DNA from: Gammaproteobacteria bacterium
Lineage (GTDB): Bacteria; Pseudomonadota; Gammaproteobacteria; Steroidobacterales; Rariloculaceae
DNA length: 64,000 nucleotides
Assembly: GCA_017577365.1 (NCBI GenBank)
Contig: PKRJ01000014.1
Coordinates: forward strand, 1 to 64,000
Direction of reading: 5' to 3'
Position numbers and translations under genes: made by a program. The notes beneath the pieces are model-generated. The model saw nothing but the letters and a program-made list of their open reading frames with translations, was not told the origin of the DNA and ran no database searches. This document shows positions 41,863 to 50,216 of this stretch, piece after piece. Every line of letters begins with the position of its first letter. Within the stretch, counting starts at the first letter, position 1.

Positions 41863-42278
41863 GAGATCGGATCCTCGTCGAGCGGCTGGCGGGCGCGATC
41901 TCTGAGTATTCTCGCGAAGACGATCACGCCGATCAGCAACAGCACGGGCGGTGCGCCCCACAGCGCCCAGGTGCTCGGCTGCAACGGCGGCCGGTAGACG
42001 ACGAACTCGCCGTAGCGCGAGACGAGATAGTCGACGATCTCTTTGTCCGTATGGCCTTCGGCCATCTTCTGATGGACCTCGCGACGGAGATCCGCGGCGA
42101 TCAAGGCATCCGAATCCGCGATGCTCGTGTTGAGGCACTTCGGGCAGCGTATCTCACGCAGCAGGCTTCGATAGCGCTCGTTCATCGCCGGATCGTCGAA
42201 ACCGAGCTCGCCCTCGATCGCGAAAGCGAGCGGCGTCGCGAGCACGAGCATCAGGCACGCGACGAGGATGCGGACCAT
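41859..42278 (-). CDS. ccmH: Cytochrome c maturation protein CcmH
   Basis: Membrane-anchored thiol protein of the heme ligation complex; reduces or holds the apocytochrome CXXCH cysteines. 139 residues: signal or anchor helix (1-20), then the diagnostic IRCPKCLNTSIADSDA with the CXXC pair Cys45-Cys48, the KEIVDYLVSRYGEFVVYRPP block, and a C-terminal membrane helix (WALWGAPPVLLLIGVIVF). One base separates it from ccmG. This is the short CcmH form, consistent with a separate CcmI. Confidence 0.97.
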   Translation of the reverse strand: MVRILVACLMLVLATPLAFAIEGELGFDDPAMNERYRSLLREIRCPKCLNTSIADSDALIAADLRREVHQKMAEGHTDKEIVDYLVSRYGEFVVYRPPLQPSTWALWGAPPVLLLIGVIVFARILRDRARQPLDEDPIS

Positions 42279-42279
42279 A

Positions 42280-42837
42280 TCACTCCTCCCCGTCGACGAG
42301 CGGACACGGCAGGCTGCCGCATTCCTTCGCGATCTTCGGCAGAAAATCGCGGCGCCAGATCTCGGGCATCAGCGGCCCGATATGCTTGTGCAATACCGTG
42401 CCGTCCCGGCCGATCAGGAACGTTTCGGGTGCGCCATACACACCCCAGTCGATCGCGACGTCCCCTTCCGAATCGAACGCCGATGCAACGTACGGATCAC
42501 CCAGCCGAGCGAGCCATTCGAGCGCGGCGGCGCGGTCGTCCTTCCAGTTGAGACCGTAAATCGGGATGCCGCTCGTGCGCGCGAGCTCGAGCAAGTACGG
42601 ATGCTCTTGGCGGCACCCGACGCACCACGTCGCCCACACGTTCAGCAATGCGACTTGTCCCGCGAAATCGTCGCTGCCGACCTCGCGAAGGGGATCCTCG
42701 AGGCTCGGCAAGCTGAACTCGGGTGCGGGCCGTCCGACGAGCGGCGACTCGAGACTTCCGGGATTCAGGTACAGGCCGCGGTACAGAAAGACGCCCAGCA
42801 CCGCGAACAGCACGATCGGCATCGCGTAACGCCACAT
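42280..42837 (-). CDS. ccmG: Thiol:disulfide interchange protein CcmG (DsbE)
   Basis: Periplasmic, membrane-tethered thioredoxin that supplies reductant for apocytochrome maturation. 185 residues from ATG 42837, which has GGAGGG upstream and follows the ccmF stop. N-terminal membrane helix (5-22), then a thioredoxin fold with LLNVWATWCVGCRQEHP (Cys72-Cys75), the family insert GIPIYGLNWKDDRAAALEWL and VYGAPETFLIGRDG with the cis-Pro. The Val-Gly dipeptide in the active site (WCVGC) differs from the more usual WCVPC-type of this family. Confidence 0.96.
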   Translation of the reverse strand: MWRYAMPIVLFAVLGVFLYRGLYLNPGSLESPLVGRPAPEFSLPSLEDPLREVGSDDFAGQVALLNVWATWCVGCRQEHPYLLELARTSGIPIYGLNWKDDRAAALEWLARLGDPYVASAFDSEGDVAIDWGVYGAPETFLIGRDGTVLHKHIGPLMPEIWRRDFLPKIAKECGSLPCPLVDGEE

Positions 42838-42839
42838 CT

Positions 42840-44834
42840 CTAATGTCCCTCCGCCGGCCGCGACGCCGGCCTCGGCACGGGCGCGACGCGCACGCGCTCC
42901 GCCTGCTCGGCCGGCTGCACCCGATGGCGTCTGTCGGTCACCGCGATCAGCCCGCCGAGCGCGATCACGACCGCGCCGATCCACAGAAAACTGATCAGGG
43001 GTTTGACGCGAACCCGTACGCTCCACGCGTCGCCGCCGAGCGATTGGCCGAGGGCGATGAAAATGTCACGGTGCAGCGCGGCGTCGATCGCCGCTTCCGT
43101 CATCGGATCCTGCCGCACGCGGTAGACCCTCTTCTGCGGCCGCAGCACGGTTACGAGCTTCTCGCCGCGCCGTACCTCGAACTCGCCCTCGACGGCCGTA
43201 TAGTTCGGACCCTGGACGTCGCGAAGCCCGACGAACTCGAAGTCGTACCCTCCGGTATGCCACGTCTCGCCGGGCCTCACCGCCCGATCTAGCTCAGTGT
43301 CGTAGCTCTCCGTGACGGTCACGCCGAGGATGAACAAGCCGAGGCCGAGGTGTGCCACGTACATCCCCCACTGCGCGCGCGTGATCGGCGCACCCGTCGC
43401 GCCGCGTCCCAAACGCCGCATGATGGGGTCGACGAGCGACGTCGCGACGACCCAGAGGCCGATCGCGAGCCCGATCGTCGACAGCACCGAAGCGCGGCCG
43501 AACACGATCCACGGCAAGGTCGCGCCCGCCGCTACGGCGAAAACAGCCGGCCACTTCAGCTTGCGGCGCAAGAGATCGGGCGGGGTCTTCCGCCACGCGG
43601 CGTGCATGCCGATGCCGAGCAGCACGGCCATCGGCAGCATCGGAATCAGGAATACGACGTTGAAGTACGGCGGACCCGCGGAAATCTCCCTGAAGCCGAG
43701 CGCATCGAGGAACAACGGATACAGCGTGCCGAACAGCACGAACGCCGCTGCGATGGTCAGCAGAATGTTGTTCGCGAGCAGGAACGCATCGCGCGAAAGC
43801 AACGTAAAGCCGCCCTCGCCCGCGAGATCCTTCGCGCGGAACGCGTAAAGCATTAGCGCTCCGCCGGTGATCAACGCGAGCAGCATCAGGAGGAACAGCC
43901 CTCGAGCCGGATCCGATGCGAACGCATGCACCGAGATCAGAATGCCGGAGCGGGTCAGGAACGTCCCGAAGAAGCTCAGCGAGAACGCGGTGATCGCGAG
44001 GAGGACCGTCCAGCTCTTGAAGAGACCGCGCTTCTCCGTGACCACGAGCGAGTGAATCAGCGCCGTTGCGACGAGCCACGGCATGAACGACGCGTTCTCG
44101 ACCGGGTCCCAGAACCACCAGCCGCCCCATCCCAGCTCGTAGTAAGCCCACCAGCTTCCGAGCGCGATGCCTAGCGTGAGGAAGATCCACGGCCCCAGGA
44201 CCCACGGCCGGGTCCATCGCGCCATCTCGCGGTCGAGCCGGCCCGTCAAGAGCGCCGCAACGGCAAACGCGAACGGCACCGAGAGACCGACATAGCCGAT
44301 GTAGAGCATCGGCGGATGCAGGACCATCGCCGGGTCCTGCAGCAGCGGGTTCAGGTCGTTGCCGTCGACCGGCATCTCGAGCCCGAGGCGGTCGAACGGA
44401 TTCGACGTCAAGAGCGTGAACGCGAGCATGCCTGCGCTCACGATGCCGAGCACCCCGATCACGCGGCTCGAGAACGCCTCGGGCTGCGCGCGGCCGGTCA
44501 CCGCGACCGCGAGCGTCCAGATCGCGAGAACCGTGGTCCAGAACAGGAGCGACCCCTCGTGCCCGCCCCAAACCGCGGCGAACTTGTAGAACGTCGGGAG
44601 CTCCGAGTTCGAATGCAACGCGACGAAACGGACGCTGAAGTCGTCCGTGAGGAACGCGTACGCCAGCGCCGCGTACGCGACGGCGCAGAACACGAACTGT
44701 CCGGCAGCGGCAGGCCGCGCAAGGGCCATGAATTGGCGGTTGCCCGTCGCTGCGCCGACGAGCGGAAACACCGCCTGAGCGAGGCTCAGGCAGAACGCGA
44801 GGATCAGCGCGAAGTGACCGAACTCCGGAATCAT
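42840..44834 (-). CDS. ccmF: Heme lyase CcmF
   Basis: Integral membrane protein that takes heme from CcmE and ligates it to apocytochrome. 664 residues, close to the E. coli length, with about 15 membrane helices. The WWD heme-handling motif is intact at 236-253 (WGGWWFWDPVENASFMPW), and flanking histidines are visible in VWGGHEGSLLFW, VLHPPMLYIGY and ALIHSLVVTEKRG. The C-terminal soluble region contains GPNYTAVEGEFEVRRG. The start overlaps the ccmE stop by 4 bp. Confidence 0.98.
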   Translation of the reverse strand: MIPEFGHFALILAFCLSLAQAVFPLVGAATGNRQFMALARPAAAGQFVFCAVAYAALAYAFLTDDFSVRFVALHSNSELPTFYKFAAVWGGHEGSLLFWTTVLAIWTLAVAVTGRAQPEAFSSRVIGVLGIVSAGMLAFTLLTSNPFDRLGLEMPVDGNDLNPLLQDPAMVLHPPMLYIGYVGLSVPFAFAVAALLTGRLDREMARWTRPWVLGPWIFLTLGIALGSWWAYYELGWGGWWFWDPVENASFMPWLVATALIHSLVVTEKRGLFKSWTVLLAITAFSLSFFGTFLTRSGILISVHAFASDPARGLFLLMLLALITGGALMLYAFRAKDLAGEGGFTLLSRDAFLLANNILLTIAAAFVLFGTLYPLFLDALGFREISAGPPYFNVVFLIPMLPMAVLLGIGMHAAWRKTPPDLLRRKLKWPAVFAVAAGATLPWIVFGRASVLSTIGLAIGLWVVATSLVDPIMRRLGRGATGAPITRAQWGMYVAHLGLGLFILGVTVTESYDTELDRAVRPGETWHTGGYDFEFVGLRDVQGPNYTAVEGEFEVRRGEKLVTVLRPQKRVYRVRQDPMTEAAIDAALHRDIFIALGQSLGGDAWSVRVRVKPLISFLWIGAVVIALGGLIAVTDRRHRVQPAEQAERVRVAPVPRPASRPAEGH

Positions 44835-45268
44835 TGCCCGCTCGCCGCGCGGCCCTTCTCGAGCGCTTCCGCCACCGCAGGCGGCCGATAGTTCTCGTCG
44901 TGCTTCGCGAGGACCTCCTCGGCGGTGAAGACGCCGCTCGAGTCGACCCGCCCGCGGGCAACGGCGACCTGGCCCTCGCGAAAGAGATCCGGAAGCACGC
45001 CCGTATATCGGACCGGTACCGTGTTCGCGTAGTCGGTCACGAGGAACTCGACCGTCAGGCTGCCGGGCTCGCGCACCACGCTGCCTTCGACGACGACGCC
45101 GCCGAGCCGGAAGACGCGCTCCGTCGGCGCTTCACCGGCCACGACCTGCGTCGGGCTGAAGAAATAGAGCAAATTCTCGTTGAAAGCGCGCAGCGCGAAC
45201 GCGGCCGAAACGGCCACGCCGCAGAGCACGACCCCGACGAACAGCATGCGTCTTTGTCTCGCCGTCAT
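44831..45268 (-). CDS. ccmE: Periplasmic heme chaperone CcmE
   Basis: Binds heme covalently through a histidine and carries it from CcmC to CcmF. 145 residues from ATG 45268: short cytoplasmic tail MTARQRR, one membrane helix (8-26), then the OB-fold domain RVFRLGGVVVEGSV, FLVTDYANTVPVRYTGVLPDLFREGQ. The heme-attachment segment KHDENY gives His123 and Tyr127. A proline- and alanine-rich C-terminal tail follows. Overlaps ccmF and ccmD by 4 bp each. Confidence 0.97.
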   Translation of the reverse strand: MTARQRRMLFVGVVLCGVAVSAAFALRAFNENLLYFFSPTQVVAGEAPTERVFRLGGVVVEGSVVREPGSLTVEFLVTDYANTVPVRYTGVLPDLFREGQVAVARGRVDSSGVFTAEEVLAKHDENYRPPAVAEALEKGRAASGQ

Positions 45269-45453
45269 TGCACTTGCCTGACCGTAGGTTGACGTCGCGG
45301 ACGCGCCTCGTCCGCGGTTCTCGCGAGGCGCTCGAGCGGCCGGATTCGTGCTCGGCGGGCCGTCCAGATATTCAGCAGGACGACGACCAGTGTAATGCCG
45401 TACGCCGACCACACATAGGGCGCGTAGCCGCCCATCGCCAGGAATTCGCTCAT
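45265..45453 (-). CDS. ccmD: Heme exporter small subunit CcmD
   Basis: 62 residues from ATG 45453. One membrane helix (YVWSAYGITLVVVLLNIWTA) preceded by the family-typical MSEFLAMGGYAPYVW and followed by a charged cytoplasmic tail. CcmD stabilises the CcmABC complex and helps release heme-loaded CcmE. 4-bp overlaps with both ccmC and ccmE fix its limits. Confidence 0.93.
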   Translation of the reverse strand: MSEFLAMGGYAPYVWSAYGITLVVVLLNIWTARRARIRPLERLARTADEARPRRQPTVRQVQ

Positions 45454-46202
45454 CGCACCGCCTCCGCGAAGCGACGCAGCCAACGCGCGTCGTGCTCCCG
45501 TTCGACGATCTCACCCTGCAGCCGGTTCAGCACGAGCCACGCGAAACACAGCGTGAAGCCCGCGATCATCACGAGCAGCGGCGCAAGCATATCGAACGTG
45601 ATCGACGGGGTATCGAGCTTCGCGATCGTCGGCCCCTGATGCAACGTGCTCCACCACTCGACCGAGTAGTGGATGATCGGCACGTTCACGACGCCGACGA
45701 CGGCGAGGATCGCGCTGACGCGGTCCGCCTTGTCGCGATCCTCGAACGACGCGCGCAGCGCCATGTAACCGAGATAGAGGAACAGCAGCAACAGCTCGAA
45801 CATCAGCCGCGCGTCGCCCCATTCCCAGTAAGTGCCCCACGTCGGCCGCCCCCAGATCCCGCCCGTCACGAGCGCGAGGAACGTGAACGACGCGCCAATC
45901 GGCGCGATGCTGACGGCCACGGCGTGCGCGAGCTTGATCCGCCATACGAAGCCGATCGCCGCCGCGACGGCCATCAGCGTATATCCCATCATGCTGAGAT
46001 ACGCGCTCGGGACATGGACGTAAATGATTCGGAAGCTGTCGCCTTGCAGGTAATCCGGCGGCGCCAGCACGAGGCCGCCGTACGCGCCGCCGAGGATCGT
46101 GAGCAGCGCGAGCCCTCCGAGCCATGGCCGCCAGCGTTCCGCCAGCTCGTAAACGTGCGGCGGCGACGCCCAGCGATGAAACCAGCGAGGTAATCCGAGC
46201 AT
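45450..46202 (-). CDS. ccmC: Heme exporter membrane protein CcmC
   Basis: 250 residues, six membrane helices. Attaches heme to CcmE. The WWD motif appears as WGRPTWGTYWEWGDARL (residues 117-133), flanked by the conserved histidines in IIYVHVPSAYLSM and VPIIHYSVEWWSTLHQG. It is the first gene of the ccmCDEFGHI block. In the usual operon it would follow ccmB directly, but here a PadR gene and about 560 bp intervene, so it may have its own promoter in the short gap 46203-46331. Confidence 0.97.
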   Translation of the reverse strand: MLGLPRWFHRWASPPHVYELAERWRPWLGGLALLTILGGAYGGLVLAPPDYLQGDSFRIIYVHVPSAYLSMMGYTLMAVAAAIGFVWRIKLAHAVAVSIAPIGASFTFLALVTGGIWGRPTWGTYWEWGDARLMFELLLLFLYLGYMALRASFEDRDKADRVSAILAVVGVVNVPIIHYSVEWWSTLHQGPTIAKLDTPSITFDMLAPLLVMIAGFTLCFAWLVLNRLQGEIVEREHDARWLRRFAEAVR

Positions 46203-46331
46203 GATCGCTCACTCAGACGAGCATCGGCGGCCGAGGTTCAGCGGCATTCGCCGCGAAAACGCTGCGCACGATCGTCGAGCCCAAGGGGCCGCCGCGGGCA
46301 TGAAGAGCATGAGTCCTTTGCACTCCATAAC

Positions 46332-46667
46332 TTACGCATGCTTCTTCTCGAAGATTCTAAGCCCCTCGAGAAGGCTTTGAAACGAGCGCTGCGCACGCTC
46401 CAGCGCGGCGGTGCCGGCGGCGCTGACCGTGTAATAACGCTTCGCACGTCCGCCGCGCTCGTGGGTCGGCTCACCGAGTCGAGACGACACGAGCCCTTTC
46501 TGCTCGAGCCGATCGAGCGTCGTGTAGAGCGCGCCGGGCGCGGTGCTCCGCCCGGTTCGAGAACGGATCTCGTCCCGGATCGCCACGGCATACGCGTCGT
46601 CTCCGAGGCGCAGGATCGCGAGCAGAACGATTTGCTCGAACTCGCCGAGGTGAGGAATGCGGCTCAT
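46332..46667 (-). CDS. PadR-family transcriptional regulator inside the ccm cluster
   Basis: 111 residues from ATG 46667, with AGGCGA six bases upstream. PadR winged helix: LGEFEQIVLLAILRLGDDAYAVAIRDEI, then GRSTAPGALYTTLDRLEQKGLVSSRLGEP with the recognition helix, and RAKRYYTVSAAGTAALERAQ as the wing and dimer helix. PadR proteins usually repress genes for phenolic-acid or drug responses and often repress themselves. It lies on the same strand between ccmB and ccmC, about 95 bp and 130 bp from them. A role in controlling the ccm genes is suggested only by position. Confidence 0.92.
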   Translation of the reverse strand: MSRIPHLGEFEQIVLLAILRLGDDAYAVAIRDEIRSRTGRSTAPGALYTTLDRLEQKGLVSSRLGEPTHERGGRAKRYYTVSAAGTAALERAQRSFQSLLEGLRIFEKKHA

Positions 46668-46672
46668 TTCGC

Positions 46673-46683
46673 CTACATTGTAG
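46673..46683 (-). promoter_or_regulatory. Palindrome overlapping -10 of the PadR gene (probable autoregulatory operator)
   Basis: CTACA-T-TGTAG is a perfect odd-centred palindrome ending 6 bp before the PadR start codon. Read leftward it contains TACAAT, a near-consensus -10, although so close to the start codon that the transcript would be almost leaderless. PadR proteins commonly bind such repeats in their own promoter. Confidence 0.45.
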
Positions 46684-46762
46684 AAAAAAGTCGCCGGCGA
46701 TACGACCGTCGCGGCATTACGGTTTGTCGCAATCCGTGACGGCGCGTCGCGTGCGAACCGCG

Positions 46763-47428
46763 TTACTCCACGCCGACCCGAAGCGCCGCGGCCACCGCGA
46801 TCGGCCCGACTGAAACCGCGAGCACCGCAAGGGCCGCGAGCAAATAAAGCGGCCCGGCGGTCGCCTCGCCGAACGCCGCGAGATCGGTCGCGCGAGCGCC
46901 GAAGATCAGCAGCGGGCTCGCGAGCGGCAGCACGAGCAGCCCGATGATCGGTCCGCTGTGCCGGATCCCGAGCGTCAGCGCGGCGCCGATCGCCGCAAGC
47001 ACGCTCAGCGTCGGGGTCGCGAGCAAGAGCGCTCCGACGAGCACGGGCAGCGCACCGGTCGGCAGACGAAACGCGAGCGCGACGACCGGCGCGAGCACGA
47101 TCAGCGGCACGCTCGTCACGAGCCAATGCGCAAGGATTTTCGCGACGGCCGTGATGCCGACCGGCACGGGCGACAGCAAGAGCTGCTCGAGGCTGCCGTC
47201 GTCCGCGTCGTTACGAAACAGCCCGTCGAGCGCGAGCAAGGACGAAAGCAGCGCGGACACCCAAAGCACGCCGACGCCGATCGTGCGAAGCTCCGTTTCG
47301 TCGGGCGACAGCGCGAGCGGAAAGAGCGACGTCACGATGACGAAAAAGATCAGCGGATTCGCGAGCTCGCTCCAACGCCTGAAGGCCAGCTTCAAGTCGC
47401 GAATGACGATTGCGCCGAAGGCGTCCAA
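46763..47428 (-). CDS. ccmB: Heme exporter membrane protein CcmB
   Basis: 221 residues from TTG 47428, supported by AGGGGCT nine bases upstream and by the 12-bp gap to ccmA. Six membrane helices; family blocks VIRDLKLAFRRWSELANPL, FPLALSPD, GVLWVSALLSSLLALDGLFR, DGSLEQLLLSPVP and ASPLLIFGARA. Forms the ABC-type complex with CcmA that powers release of heme-loaded CcmE. Confidence 0.96.
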   Translation of the reverse strand: MDAFGAIVIRDLKLAFRRWSELANPLIFFVIVTSLFPLALSPDETELRTIGVGVLWVSALLSSLLALDGLFRNDADDGSLEQLLLSPVPVGITAVAKILAHWLVTSVPLIVLAPVVALAFRLPTGALPVLVGALLLATPTLSVLAAIGAALTLGIRHSGPIIGLLVLPLASPLLIFGARATDLAAFGEATAGPLYLLAALAVLAVSVGPIAVAAALRVGVE

Positions 47429-47440
47429 CGCACGGAGCCC

Positions 47441-48073
47441 CTATAGCTCGACGACCAGCGCGCCGGAGCGCGCGAGCTCGTCCGGCTGATGCGTCGCGAC
47501 GACCGCGACGCCGCCGTCATCGACGTGCCGCCCGATCCATTCCGCGACGAGACGGCGCCCGGCGGCATCGAGGTGGGTCATCGGCTCATCGAGGACCCAC
47601 AGGCGAGCCTTCGCGAGCCGCAGCGCGGCAAGCCCTACGCGCCGCCGTTGGCCCGCGGACAGGTACCGCGTACGAACGTCGAGCTTTCGCTCGAGACCCA
47701 GCTCGCGCGCGATGCGCTCGATATCGGCGGCGCTGCCTGCGATACGGCGAGCGAACAGCAGGTTCTCGCGGACCGTGAGGTCGCGTTTCACGCCCTCCGT
47801 GTGTCCGCGGTAGGCGATCTCGCCGCGGCGCTCCGGCGGCAGCGCGCGGACGTCGATACCGCGCCATTCGATGCGCCCGGCCGTCGGGACCGCGAGGCCG
47901 GCGATCGCGCGCAGCAACGTCGTCTTTCCCGCGCCGTTCGCGCCGACGACGAGCACGGTGCTGCCGGCTTGCGCGGTGAAGTCGAGCGATTCGAACAGGC
48001 ACTGCTCGCCGCGCCACATCGCGACGCCGCGCACGGCGAGCCCCGGCACGGAGGCCGGCGCCGTCTGCGTCAT
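47441..48073 (-). CDS. ccmA: Heme exporter ATP-binding protein CcmA
   Basis: 210 residues from ATG 48073; the frame is open to 48157 but the added residues have no match. ABC ATPase: Walker A GANGAGKTT (44-52), signature LSAGQRRR (138-145), Walker B LWVLDEP (158-164) and D-loop THLD, then the switch His in VVATHQP. ATP hydrolysis by CcmAB releases holo-CcmE. First gene of the ccm cluster, 12 bp before ccmB. The 298-bp gap 48074-48371 upstream must hold its promoter; it has two copies of GCAATCAG (read leftward) but no clear -35/-10 pair. Confidence 0.96.
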   Translation of the reverse strand: MTQTAPASVPGLAVRGVAMWRGEQCLFESLDFTAQAGSTVLVVGANGAGKTTLLRAIAGLAVPTAGRIEWRGIDVRALPPERRGEIAYRGHTEGVKRDLTVRENLLFARRIAGSAADIERIARELGLERKLDVRTRYLSAGQRRRVGLAALRLAKARLWVLDEPMTHLDAAGRRLVAEWIGRHVDDGGVAVVATHQPDELARSGALVVEL

Positions 48074-48371
48074 CGGACGCTCTCGCCGGGGATTTCGGCG
48101 ACGCGCAACTTTCGCAAAATCCGTAAGTTGAAGCACATAGCTGAGAACTGATTGCACATGTTGCGGCCGCTGATTGCGCTCGACGTGCGTTCTCTACCCC
48201 GTTTCGAGGTGCGGGCGTCAGCGCGGCCGGGCGAATGATAGAAGATGAGCCGGCAAGCGCGAAGGTATAACGACGGAGCGAGTCGGTCGCCGGCGACGCG
48301 TGCCCATCGGCCACGCGACGCCGACGTCATGGCCCCGCGAGCTCGGGAGCGGCAGCGTCCTGGCGCGACGA

Positions 48372-50117
48372 CTACTCGGCCACGAGCCCCGTCGGCGCCG
48401 CCGGGGGCGCGGTGGTCGCGGCGTCACGCACTCCGTAGTGCGGCACTGGCGCGCCGTGCTCGTAGGCACCGAGATCCGGGGCGTCTCCGATATAGGCACC
48501 GGAAAGATTCGGAATCGGCTCGCCTGCATCGACGGCGGTGCAGTCCGCGCGCAACGTCATCGCCTGCGGCGGAACGCTCGTGAGCGGCGGCGGGCCCGGC
48601 ACATCGAACGTCTCGAGGCAGCTTCGGGCGTCGATCCTGATGCCGTGGGCTTCCAGCCCCGTCGCCGTGCGCAACGCGTCGAGGCTCGAGTACTTGCGAC
48701 CGGCGACGTCGAAAGGCTCGCGATTCGAACCCCAATCGAATCCGTCGTAGTCGAGATCGGTTCGCCAGTCGATGCCGCCGTCGCTGCGTTGCCAGATCGG
48801 GCCGCCGTTGACCGAGATCCACAGGTTGTTACGCGTGATGCCGCGCAAGAGCTGGTGCGACCAATGATCGAGGACCTCGTTCCAGTTCACGAAGGTGTTG
48901 TGCACGGCGACGAAGCGATCGGCTTCGCGAAACTTGAAGACGCTCTCCTCCGCGTTGACGATCTGGTTGCGGACGATATACCAAGGCGCGCCGCCCTGCG
49001 GCTGGAACGTGATGCCGTTGTGTCCGGCGTTGTGAATCCGATTCTGCCAGACGCGCGTGTTCGCCTCGCCGTGATCGAGCTCGATGCCGTCGTCGGTGAC
49101 GTCGAAGATGTCGTTGCCGTAGATGTCGCAGTTGTGGTTCGGGTACGAGATGCCGTCCGCGACCCGCGTGATGGTGTTATAGGCCACCTCGTGATCGTTG
49201 CCGTGGCCGAGCTCGATCCCCTCGCCGACGAAGCTCTCCGTCCCATCCATTCCGAGCCGCATGTCGCCGACGATCGTGTTGTCCGCAATGTACCAGCCGC
49301 GCGTCCGCGGGCCCGCGCGGATCGAATGCTTGAATCCCTCGAAGCGATTGCGGCTGAGCACGATGTTCGTCACGTCGGCGCGCATCGGCTGAAAGCCCGT
49401 GTCGTAACCGTCGTTGAGCAGCGAGCTGTAGAACGCCGTGTCGCTCGAGCCGTCGTAGCGAAACGTCAACCCTTCGAACCACAGGTGGCTGCGACGAAAC
49501 ACCTGGATGTACGAGAAGACGACTTCGCCGTCGCCCGCGGGTCGGAAAACGATCGGTCGGTCTTGCGTCCCGGAGCGTGCATTGTCGTCGACGACCCCGC
49601 CGTAGTGACCGGCATGCAGCAACAGCTCGTCCCCGGGCTGCGCCTGCGCCCACGCGGTCTCGAGGCCTCGAAACGGGTCGGCGGCCGTGCCGGCGCCGCC
49701 GCCGTTACCCGGCACGACGTGCAACGTTCTCGAAGGCTGCGGCCGCGAAGGGATCGGCAGCGTGGAGACGACGGCGGTGCGCTCGGCCTCGCCGCCGTCC
49801 GGATCGGTCAACCGGACCCGCACCTCGTACTCGGTGCCAGGCTGCAGGAACATGATGCTGCCGGCAAGGGCGTTGGCCTCGTCCGAATCCACGCGCACGA
49901 GGTTCATCGCGGGGCTCCATGACGCCGCTCCGGCGACGCGGAACTCGACACTGGCCGAGGCGTCGTGATCGGAGTCGCCGTCGACGGACCACTCGATACC
50001 GATGGAGTGCCGCGTCGCGAAAACCTCGAAGGTGCCGGGGGAGACGGGCGATGCCGGCAGCGCGACCGGCCACAGCACGATCGCCGTCCAAGCCGAAAGC
50101 CTCGGGAAGCTGCTCAT
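48372..50117 (-). CDS. Secreted right-handed parallel beta-helix protein with N-terminal fibronectin-like domain
   Basis: 581 residues from ATG 50117 with GGGAGA upstream; signal peptide ends PVALPAS. Residues 30-125 look like a fibronectin type III domain (SIGIEWSVDGDSDHDAS, PGTEYEVRVRLTDPDG). From about residue 150 the chain is a parallel beta-helix: repeated short strands with N/D/G turns such as LTFRYDGSSDT, RGWYIADNTIVGDM, HEVAYNTITRVADGI, CDIYGNDIFDVTDDGIELDHG and NGITFQPQGG. This fold is typical of polysaccharide lyases and related carbohydrate-active enzymes; I cannot assign a catalytic residue or family. It ends with a conserved-looking DLGAYEHG. It is 99 bp downstream of the receptor, third in a leftward unit. 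Confidence 0.85.
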   Translation of the reverse strand: MSSFPRLSAWTAIVLWPVALPASPVSPGTFEVFATRHSIGIEWSVDGDSDHDASASVEFRVAGAASWSPAMNLVRVDSDEANALAGSIMFLQPGTEYEVRVRLTDPDGGEAERTAVVSTLPIPSRPQPSRTLHVVPGNGGGAGTAADPFRGLETAWAQAQPGDELLLHAGHYGGVVDDNARSGTQDRPIVFRPAGDGEVVFSYIQVFRRSHLWFEGLTFRYDGSSDTAFYSSLLNDGYDTGFQPMRADVTNIVLSRNRFEGFKHSIRAGPRTRGWYIADNTIVGDMRLGMDGTESFVGEGIELGHGNDHEVAYNTITRVADGISYPNHNCDIYGNDIFDVTDDGIELDHGEANTRVWQNRIHNAGHNGITFQPQGGAPWYIVRNQIVNAEESVFKFREADRFVAVHNTFVNWNEVLDHWSHQLLRGITRNNLWISVNGGPIWQRSDGGIDWRTDLDYDGFDWGSNREPFDVAGRKYSSLDALRTATGLEAHGIRIDARSCLETFDVPGPPPLTSVPPQAMTLRADCTAVDAGEPIPNLSGAYIGDAPDLGAYEHGAPVPHYGVRDAATTAPPAAPTGLVAE

Positions 50118-50216
50118 CCGGGAATCTCCCAATTCCGCGAACGCTCATTTTCGGAAGCGATCGGTGGACGTCAAACTGGCGCCGCATAGCGACAGCCGGG
50201 AGGGGCGAGCGACGGG

